38,440 bases of DNA from Lentisphaerae bacterium RIFOXYA12_64_32 (lineage in GTDB: Bacteria; Verrucomicrobiota; Lentisphaeria; Oligosphaerales; YB12-FULL-65-16). The notes below the pieces were generated by a model. That model was not told where the DNA came from and searched no databases. It was given only the letters and a program-made list of their open reading frames with translations. The stretch is from NCBI GenBank assembly GCA_001803235.1, contig MHBL01000197.1, positions 1-38,440 on the forward strand, read 5' to 3'. The translations under genes and the position numbers were made by a program. Positions 24,229-31,700 of the stretch are shown here, in pieces (the stretch's first letter is position 1; each line of letters starts with the position of its first letter).

Positions 24229-24373
24229 CCTTGGGGAGACGAAACGCACCGTAGCGCGGGCCGTCTCGGGCCGGGTGTGTCGGCCGGGGACCGGCCTCCA
24301 GACTCTACTTCGGCGCGGGACGCGCCGAAGCCACCGAACCGACTCCTGAGAGACCGAAAGAGAAACAGCCCTG
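24210..24373. mobile_element. T-family element, variant copy (T2)
   Basis: Ends CAGGGCTGTTTCTTTTTCG and, in reverse, CAGGGCTGTTTCTCTTTCG. An S-family copy sits inside. The right flank (CGCTGGCCT) does not match GAGGCAACA, so its own duplication is lost or shared with T1. Confidence 0.6.
24246..24336 (+). repeat. S-family multi-hairpin element, shortened copy
   Basis: Carries GTAGCGCGGG, CGGCCGGGGACCGGCC and CGGCGCGGGACGCGCCG in S order but lacks part of the interior. Nested in T2. Confidence 0.65.
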
Positions 24374-24499
24374 CGCTGGCCTGGCGGCACAAGATCGGGC
24401 GGCGCCGTGAGACTCGCGACAAACTTGCAGGACGCTACGCGGTCGGCATATTACCTGCGCCCGTCGAAGAGAGGAAGGTTCCACGCGAAGGAGAAGGCC

Positions 24500-24670
24500 A
24501 TGCGCGGTATTGTCAATATTGTGTTCGGGGTCATTCTCGTGGCTGGCGGGCTTTCCGGAAAACTGGTCCTCAGAGGGACTCACAACGGCCTCGCGCTGGC
24601 CGCCATCGGGGCCGTCCTCATCGCACTCGGGATCTACAGGATCGTCAAGGCCAGGTCCGCGCAGAAGTGA
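24500..24670 (+). CDS. Small two-helix membrane protein, unknown function
   Basis: 56 residues from an ATG preceded by GAAGGAGAAGGCC, a very strong ribosome-binding site almost identical to that of the gene at 1468. Two hydrophobic segments (IVNIVFGVILVAGGLSG and LALAAIGAVLIALGIYRIV) are separated by a short loop, KLVLRGTHN, with a basic tail RIVKARSAQK. It looks like a small inner-membrane protein, and both termini could face the cytoplasm. I do not recognise a family. The strong site and clean membrane pattern make it more than a chance frame. It stands between argG and the sulfatase, both on the other strand, so it is transcribed alone. Confidence 0.6.
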   Translation: MRGIVNIVFGVILVAGGLSGKLVLRGTHNGLALAAIGAVLIALGIYRIVKARSAQK

Positions 24671-24723
24671 CGCGCTGTCCGCGTGCAATCGGACCAGACC
24701 GTCGAAATCCGTTCCCAGCGGGA

Positions 24724-26166
24724 TCAACTCGCTCTTGCGGTCGCGCTGGCCAGCACCGACAGGGGCGCGCGGCCGACGACGAGCCGGCTATCCTGCACGT
24801 AACCTTCCTCGCGGCCGGTGAGTTCGCGGACCAACCGCTCACGCCATGCCGCGACGTCGGCAGCCCGGTCCGGCGCCAGGTCGTGCAGTTCCTGCGGATC
24901 GTTCGCCAAGTCGAAAAGTTGCTCGCGACCGGTCTGCGAATACCAGGCGTATTTCATCCGGCCGTCGGTCAGCCAGTGGTTCGACAGGTCGCCGCGCGGG
25001 TGTTCGCCGTGAATGTACTCGCGCCACGGCACGGTCTCACCGCGGCAGAGCGGCACGAGACTCTGGCCCTCGACACTCGACGGCACGGCGACGCCCGCCA
25101 CATCGCACAGGGTCGGGAGCACGTCGCGCATCTCGACCGGCATCTCGAGCGTCCGCCGCCGCGGCACCTTCCACGCGGTCGGAAGCCGGAGCAGGAACGG
25201 GACACCCGCCGAGCCTTCGTACGGCAACGACTTGGCCACGAACCCGTGGTCGTAGAGCATGTCGCCGTGGTCGGAGCAGAACAGAATGCAGGTGTTCGCC
25301 AGGACATCATGCTCGTACAGGGCATGCGTCAGGCGGTTAATCTGGTGATCAATGAACGTGAGTTGCGCGTAGTACGCCCGCCGGGCCCGTGCGATCGCCG
25401 CAGGCGACGACGGCTTGGGACTGTCCAGCCCGTGGTACGACGTCTGATTGAACGCGTCGGCCCAGTCGCCGCGCGGCAGCGGCGGCAGGTCCTTGCCCTC
25501 GTACATGTGCAGGTAGTCGCGCGGCGGATCCAGCGGCGGGTGCGGCCGGTGGTACGAGGCATAGAGGAAGAACGGCTTGCTCGGATCGCGCCGGCGCAGA
25601 AAATCGATGGACTGCGTCGTGACCCACGCCGTCGGATGCAGCATGTCCTCGTAGATCCAGGGCCGCACAGCATAGCCATTGCAGCCCAGCCCGGTATCGA
25701 TGTAGTCCGCCAGCGGCCCGTGCTCACGCTGCAGCCAGTGCAGGTAATCGTCGAACAGCCCGAAGTCCCGCTGGCGCTTGCGCTGGAAGTGCAAGTACCC
25801 GTCGTGCAGGACGACGTTGTGGAACCCGACCAGGTTCCGGGCCGGATCGACGTGCATCTTGCCCACCGCCTGGGTGTGGTAGCCGGCACCCGCCAGCAGG
25901 CCCGGCAACGTCACCGGGTAATTCCACGGCACGCCGTCGCGGTACCCGACCCGCCCGTGGCTGCGCGGTGTCAACCCGGTGAGAAGCGACGCCCGCGACG
26001 CGATGCAGGACGGCACGGCCGCATAGGCGCGCGAGAACCGTACGCTCTCGCCGGCCAGCGCGTCCAGATGCGGCGTCTCCACCACCGAATGCCCCGCGCA
26101 TCCGAGACAGTCCGTGCGCCACTGGTCCACGTGAATCAGAAGTATGTTCGGGCGTGGTTCGGGCAT
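24724..26166 (-). CDS. Sulfatase (formylglycine-dependent, alkaline phosphatase fold)
   Basis: 480 residues. The sulfatase signature is CIASRASLLTG: Cys54 in C-x-A-S-R is the residue oxidised to formylglycine. Metal ligands appear in NILLIHVDQWRTD (D14, Q15) and CSDHGDMLYDHG (D299, H300), and FFLYASYHRPHPPL and LPYEGSAGVPFLLR are family features. No signal peptide is visible, so it either acts in the cytoplasm on imported sulfated sugars or uses an unrecognised export route. Which sulfate ester it removes cannot be read; similar proteins are annotated as choline-sulfatase-like or glycan sulfatases. A maturase is needed for Cys54 and is not in the window. AAAGGA lies about 9 bases before the ATG. 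Confidence 0.9.
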   Translation of the reverse strand: MPEPRPNILLIHVDQWRTDCLGCAGHSVVETPHLDALAGESVRFSRAYAAVPSCIASRASLLTGLTPRSHGRVGYRDGVPWNYPVTLPGLLAGAGYHTQAVGKMHVDPARNLVGFHNVVLHDGYLHFQRKRQRDFGLFDDYLHWLQREHGPLADYIDTGLGCNGYAVRPWIYEDMLHPTAWVTTQSIDFLRRRDPSKPFFLYASYHRPHPPLDPPRDYLHMYEGKDLPPLPRGDWADAFNQTSYHGLDSPKPSSPAAIARARRAYYAQLTFIDHQINRLTHALYEHDVLANTCILFCSDHGDMLYDHGFVAKSLPYEGSAGVPFLLRLPTAWKVPRRRTLEMPVEMRDVLPTLCDVAGVAVPSSVEGQSLVPLCRGETVPWREYIHGEHPRGDLSNHWLTDGRMKYAWYSQTGREQLFDLANDPQELHDLAPDRAADVAAWRERLVRELTGREEGYVQDSRLVVGRAPLSVLASATARAS

Positions 26167-26741
26167 GGCTCAGGTCCTTTCCGTTCGGGTCCGGATCACT
26201 TTCGGGCGTGCCGCCAATATAGGCGCATCACCCTGGCAGGCAAAGCCTCAACGCGGCTTGCATCGGTCGGTTCGGTGACTAGACTGAACAACGGTAACGG
26301 CAATTGTCACTGGGCATGGGTAGTACCAACGTCACGATGAAAGCAGAATACGACCTGTGCGGGGAAAACCGCAGAGAGACAAGGCGGAGCTGCGTGCGCC
26401 AAGATTCGCCCGTTCGCGGCTGTACGCAGCGGCGGACCGTGGCGCGGGACCTCCGGGACCGCGGCAGAGTGCTCGGGGCCGTCCCGGCCCGAGGCCCTCG
26501 GCCGGGGACCGGCCCGAGCACCCCGCTTCGGCGCGGGACACGCCGAGCCACTGTGCGCTGGATCGCCTCTTGGCCCGGCAGGCACCTCGCCATGGGACGG
26601 ATTCCCCCGCACAGGTTGGAAGAATGACGAGAAGGCGATCGCTGTCGCAAGCGGGTCTCGATCCCGTGTCCGCCCGTTACCGGCCATCGAGGCGTGACTG
26701 CGACGATGATTGCGAGGAACGGCCGGGGAGGAAACACCACC
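26167..26741. other. Divergent gap between sulfatase and creatininase genes
   Basis: Contains an S-family copy (26436-26555). Both genes are transcribed away from this gap, so both promoters should be here. I see no convincing pair of promoter boxes. 26167-26435 and 26556-26741 hold nothing else that I can identify. Confidence 0.65.
26436..26555 (+). repeat. S-family multi-hairpin element, copy 3
   Basis: Begins CCGTGGCGCGGGAC and ends CGCCGAGCCACTG, with CGGGGCCGTCCCGGCCCG and CGGCCGGGGACCGGCC between. Nearly the full length of copy 1, in opposite orientation, and not next to a stop codon. Confidence 0.75.
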
Positions 26742-27452
26742 ATGAAGTACGAAGAACTGCGTCCGCGGGAGATCAATCAGGTCTTGCGCGAGTGTCCGCT
26801 CGCCTATCTGGTCTGGGGTGCGCACGAGTGGCACGGGCCGCAGAACCCGGTCGGCCTCGACACGCTCAAGGCCTACCACATGACCCTGGAACTCTGCCAG
26901 CGCACCGGCGGCGTCGTGCTGCCGCCGGTCTATTGCGGCTACCAGACGATGAAACCGTGGGCCAGGTTCCACCACACGTTCGAGTTCTCGAAGGACCTGG
27001 TGCTGCAGTACGCGTTCGAGCATCTCGAGAACCTGTACGACGAGGGGTTCAAGGCGATCGTCATCGTCATGGGCCACTACGGCGGCAAGCACGTCGAGAC
27101 CATCAAGCGTGCCGTCGAACTGTTCACCGAGAAACACCGCTACGTCCGCGTCCTGGCCATCACCGACTACGAGCCGGCATCGTGGGTGAACGTCAAGGGC
27201 GGCGACCACGGCGGCAAGAACGAGACATCGCTGATGATGTACTTCCGGCCAGACCTCGTCGACCTGTCGCGGATCCCGAAGGACGGCCTGAACGCGCAGC
27301 GCGACGGCTGCGGCCCGGACGCGGTCGAGGCGACCCGTCAGCACGGCGAAATGCTGGTCAAGACGTTCATCGAACAAGCTGCCCCCAAAGTCAGCGCCTT
27401 GCTCGAAGAGGCGGTCAAAGGCTGGCCGACCGAGATCTCGCGCGGGGAGTGA
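26742..27452 (+). CDS. Creatininase family amidohydrolase
   Basis: 236 residues from an ATG preceded by GGGGAGGAAA. A GTG-started extension upstream adds 16 residues without conserved sequence and was not used. The creatininase metal-site motifs are present: WGAHEWHGPQNPVGLDT (E29, H31, D40), MGHYGGKH (H112) and GGDHGGKNETSLMM (H156, E161). Related enzymes open cyclic amides (creatinine, or formamidopyrimidine compounds in riboflavin/F420 synthesis), and many in uncultured bacteria have unknown substrates. The usual GSxEQHG is changed to GAHEWHG and GHGGN to GHYGGKH, so a non-creatinine substrate is likely. Cytoplasmic. Confidence 0.85.
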   Translation: MKYEELRPREINQVLRECPLAYLVWGAHEWHGPQNPVGLDTLKAYHMTLELCQRTGGVVLPPVYCGYQTMKPWARFHHTFEFSKDLVLQYAFEHLENLYDEGFKAIVIVMGHYGGKHVETIKRAVELFTEKHRYVRVLAITDYEPASWVNVKGGDHGGKNETSLMMYFRPDLVDLSRIPKDGLNAQRDGCGPDAVEATRQHGEMLVKTFIEQAAPKVSALLEEAVKGWPTEISRGE

Positions 27453-27562
27453 GGCCGGGGGGACCGGGTGAGGTGTGACGCTGGCCGGCGCGAACGTGGA
27501 CTACACGGCAAGACAGGAGCCTTGCCGTACTTCCGCATCGAGCCACCGTTGGGAGTGGCCGT

Positions 27563-28504
27563 TCAGAATCGCAGGGTCACCGAGACCTGCCCCCCCAGCC
27601 CGGACAGGCCAATGTCGGCCACATCACTGCCGACGTCGACAGGAATGAAGTCGTAGCGCAGATGCACGTCCAAACCAATGGCCTCGGTCAGCGCGCAACC
27701 GATCCCGCCACGCGCATACCACCCGGCTCGGACTGCAAGTCCAGACTCGCGCTGCCGCTCGGTGTAGAATGTGTCGCCCCCGAGCCACGTCACGGAACTG
27801 TCACGCTGGAAATCGTAGTCGACGACCGAGAACGTCGGCCCGGTCGCGACACCGAAACAGAATTTCGAAATCTGGTGCCGCAGGGTCAACCCCGTGCCGA
27901 ACGTGTACAAGCCCAAGTCCACGTCGTAGCCGACCCTGGCCACCGAGTTCAGAACGTCCGGACTGGCCACGGCCACGTGATTCGCGGAGACCTTCGAGAG
28001 CGTGCCCGGATCAGGCACGCCACCCGGATTCCAGGTGTCCGCCGCGATACTCCACGTCTCGAGCGTCTGCCTGGCTGTGACGGTCGTATCGGCATCACTG
28101 GCCGCGGTGACCGCCGTCAGTTCCAGGCCCAGCACAGTCGCGCCGCGCGTCCACAACGCCCGGCTCGCGCCCAGTGCGATACCCACGCCGAGATCCATGT
28201 CGTCGGTCGCATCCGGCACGGTGACGGTCCGATACGTCGCCTCGTCCAGACTGGCGCCAGCGACCTGGTTCAGAGGGTCCTTGACCGTGTACCGCCACAG
28301 GCCGCCACCGATCGCCGTGACCGAACCGTCCACGTACCCGCCGCCATTGAGCGACATGCCCTTCAAATCGACATCGTCGAGGACGCGGACGTTCGCCCCG
28401 ACCGAGAACTCCCAATCGCCGGCAAGCAAGCCGAGCGGCACCAGCACCCACCCAAGGATCACACGTAATGACACCCAACTCAGGCCGATACTCGGACGGC
28501 CCAT
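27563..28504 (-). CDS. Predicted outer-membrane beta-barrel protein
   Basis: 313 residues from the ATG at 28504. The N-terminus (SLRVILGWVLVPLGLLAG) is a signal peptide. The body alternates polar and hydrophobic residues in strands (WEFSVGANVRVLDDVDLKGMSLNGGGYVDGSV, LYTFGTGLTLRHQISKFCFGVATGPTFSVVDYDF, VHLRYDFIPVDVG). It ends in VSVTLRF, the C-terminal phenylalanine that marks barrel proteins recognised by BamA. This places it in the outer membrane of a diderm cell. The start is uncertain, since the ribosome-binding site is weak and an R hairpin lies directly upstream. It follows the giant beta-helix gene on the same strand by 230 bases, so it could help display or secrete that protein, but no known export partner motif was recognised. 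Confidence 0.7.
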   Translation of the reverse strand: MGRPSIGLSWVSLRVILGWVLVPLGLLAGDWEFSVGANVRVLDDVDLKGMSLNGGGYVDGSVTAIGGGLWRYTVKDPLNQVAGASLDEATYRTVTVPDATDDMDLGVGIALGASRALWTRGATVLGLELTAVTAASDADTTVTARQTLETWSIAADTWNPGGVPDPGTLSKVSANHVAVASPDVLNSVARVGYDVDLGLYTFGTGLTLRHQISKFCFGVATGPTFSVVDYDFQRDSSVTWLGGDTFYTERQRESGLAVRAGWYARGGIGCALTEAIGLDVHLRYDFIPVDVGSDVADIGLSGLGGQVSVTLRF

Positions 28505-28508
28505 GCTC

Positions 28509-28533
28509 GTAGTCCCGCGTTTACGCGGTCCGG
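28509..28533 (+). repeat. REP-like hairpin (R family) at the start of the barrel gene
   Basis: GTAGTCCCGCGTTTACGCGG with perfect CCGCG-TTTA-CGCGG stem, five bases outside the chosen start codon. Any transcript from the beta-helix gene into the barrel gene would have this hairpin over the ribosome-binding site. Confidence 0.75.
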
Positions 28534-28734
28534 GGACGCGTGGCCACGGGGAAACGCCCGAGACAAGTCGCATTGCCCAGCACAACGCAAAGCACGCCCT
28601 AAGCCAATCCGCGGCGCCCCGGCCTTCGCCCCCCCTGGCTTCGGCGGGCAAGCTGCGGGCGCGCCAACGAACCGCCTTCTCGGTTCCGCCCCATAGCCCC
28701 GAACTGGGCGACGGCATTCGTATTGCACGTCCCA

Positions 28735-31700
28735 TCATCTGGAAAATGTCCTCCAATCGCTCTTCGCCTCGCCGGTGGCGGCGTCGACGATCCGCACCAT
28801 GACGTAGACCACGTCGCCGTCCTGTGCACCCAGCCCGTTCAGGTCCAGCGGCGCGTCGGCACTGTCGAGCACCCGTGGTTCCTGAGCCTGCAGGAAGTTG
28901 CCGGCCGCGTCGAACCGCGCCGCCTTGTACTCGATTCGGTCGGCACCGATGTACAGGTTGGTCAGCGTCCGCGTGCCCCAGTCGAACCCGGCCTGACGAA
29001 TGTCCGTGTTGTCGAACGGCGCGGCGTCCACGACCGCGGCGGCGCCGGAGAAGAACACCGCGCGCACCCAGGCCCCACGCACACCGTTGCGGACCGCGCA
29101 GACCTGGATGGAGTACTGCGTCTCCGGCATCAGGGTCAGGCCATCCGCTGCGGACACCGAAACCCGCGTGCTCCGCCCCAGATCGCGGATGACCGTGTCG
29201 AGAGCGAGCCGGTCCCGGGTCACATCGTAGAATCGGACCAGCAGCGTGTCGCCGTTGAACTCGCCGAGTTCGAACGTGACGGTCCCCGCGGCGTGGTCGA
29301 ACACGGCCCGGTTCAACGACAGCCGCCCCACGTACGCGGTGACGCTGGCGAGGTAGCCCCAGTACCCACAGCCCAGTTCGAGCACGTCGCCCGAACGGAT
29401 CAACCGTTGCAGCCAGACGTCCCAAGTCCACGGCCGCCCGCGCGCCCAGTCGAGAGTGTCCGTCGCTGTTTCCACAATCGGGCCGACCAGGTTCCAGCCG
29501 TCCACGAACGGAATACTCGGATCCGCCACCTCGTACCCGGCAATGACGATCGGCTTGCCCTCGGGAGGAATGCCGCGCAGTTGCAGCCAGTACGCGTGCC
29601 CCGGCACCAGCGGCGTGTCGATTGCCAACGGCTGGTAGACACCACCCACGCACGCGAGCAGCGTCCGCGATTCTGCCGCCGCCAGACTGCTCATGACCTG
29701 CCACCCCGTGTACGGCGAACTGATCAGGTTCCAGCCGTCGCACACGAAGAGCTTCAGCACCGACTTCCCCGCATTCACCGCATCCACGACCGCCTGTAGA
29801 ATCTCTTCGTTGTCGACAAACCCAATCTGCCGCAACGCCGCGTCATACGCCGCCTCGTTCGCCGGCAACACGCCCTGCGCGCCGACCAGCAGGTCGCAGG
29901 TGACCGTTCCGTTGCCGCCCTGCGGGTCGAGGGCATAGTTCACCCGCGCCACAGGAACCGGCACGGTCAACGTTCCGTACCGCGTCATCTCCCACCAATC
30001 CGGCACCGCGTCGGCATCCGTGTCCGGGTTGGTCAGCGTGATGTCAACGCCAGCAGCGTCCGGTGGCACCGTTACCGGGTTCCCGGCGTAGACGCCTTGC
30101 GGCTCCCACGGGTCTGGTTCCCCGTCCCAGTCGCAGTCGACGAACGCACGAACGTAGTAATGCTGCGCGAACAGGTCACCGAAGGCGAACCTTCCCCCGT
30201 CCTCCACATCCACGATGGTCAGACTGGAAGGTCCGCCTGTGAAGTCCGCGACAGGAAACGCCTCGACGCGCAACAGGCCAACCGCCCCCCCGGTATTCTG
30301 GACCTGTCCCGCTATGCCGAGGAACGACGCCTCGAAGGCGCCGATATCGTACTCGGTACCCGTGCCGTCGGCGCCAAGCAGCGGGACATCCACCGGGCGC
30401 GGGTTGCCCGCCATGTCCGTTGCCGGAGCGGCCGTGCCAGTCCCGCGGTCAATGGCTACCGAGCCGTAACCCACGTGGTAGTCGATGATGCGGTACGCAG
30501 CTCCAACGGCGGCGACTCCGGTCACATCCCCGACCACCTCGATATGGGTGGCGTCGTTGCCCATGACAAGCGCCTGCATGCGCTGCGCCGTGTTGACATC
30601 GATCAGCCGTCCGGCGAACTGCCCCGGCAGGAGAGCGGCCCACGAGTCAGTCATCACCGTGCAGTCTCTGCCAGCGTCATAGACTGACGCCTCGGTCCAC
30701 GTCCCGGTCTGCCCCACCAGAAACATGGGATCGCCGTCCACATTGGTCCGCGCCCCAGGCACGTTGGCGTTGATGGCGCTGGCACCCGTGTAGACCGCGC
30801 CGGAACTGCAGTAATCGCCACCGACGTTAGCCCAGAACAGACACGAAACCACGCTCATGCTCGCCCTCGGTCCTTGCGGGTCCACGTCCTTCCGGATCGC
30901 CACGCCCTGGTTGTCTGCAAAAATGCAGTTCCGCAACGTCAAGGAAGACTCGGAGCACCACACGCCACCGACATGCCCTTGGCGAGACAGGTTTCCGCTG
31001 ATTGTGCAATTGGCCATCTGCAGGGACGATCCATCCCCACCAACGACCATGCCAACACTGATCCCCCCGGTGCTGCCGCCGCTGTTGCCACTGATCGTGC
31101 AATTGGTAAGTTGCAGCGCCGCCCCGAACCCCAGGCTGATGGCACCCGTGCCGCCGGTGTTTGCGCTGATGGTGCAGTTCTCGATCACCGGGGCACCGCC
31201 TCCGCAGTACACACCGCCCCCCCCGTACACGGCCGTATTCCCGGCGATCATGCAGTTCCTGATCACCGGTGCCCCTCCCGCGCAATAAACGCCGCCGCCG
31301 CTGTACTGGGCGCTGTTCCCGCTGATCGTGCAGTTTGCCAGCACCAAGGACGACGAGGACAGACATATGCCCGCGCCATCCGCGGCACGGTTCCCCTTGA
31401 TCGTGCAGTTTGCGATGACATTGGTGGGCCCGACGCCAGAGCAGCGGATACCCCCCCCTTTAGGCATGAACCCCGGGCCTCGCGCCCCGCCAGTCACCAC
31501 GAAACCATCGAGCCTTGCGTTCGTGGTCCCGTCCATCACCACGGCCGATTCCGACGGAGCAAACACGTCAACCCGACTTGCGTCGATGACCGTCGGGTGT
31601 GCGGCACAGTCCCGTTCTGAGATGCCTGACTCTGTTCCTAGAAAACCGCCGTAGAGCGCCATATCACTCTTGAGCGTGACCGATTCCTCGTACGTGCCCG

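Larger units (their letters stand above)
23897..24499. other. Gap upstream of argG, occupied by tandem T elements with a nested S copy
   Basis: T1 (24046-24200) and T2 (24210-24373) stand side by side sharing one flank, with an S-family copy (24246-24336) inside T2. A GC palindrome GGCGGCCTGAGGACAGGCCG lies inside T1 near 24116. 23897-24036 should contain the argG promoter. No gene. Confidence 0.75.

Noticed and set aside
28505..29743. Upstream extension of the barrel-protein open frame
   Set aside because: It runs through the R hairpin and into the 3' part of the beta-helix gene in another frame. The signal peptide begins near 28504.
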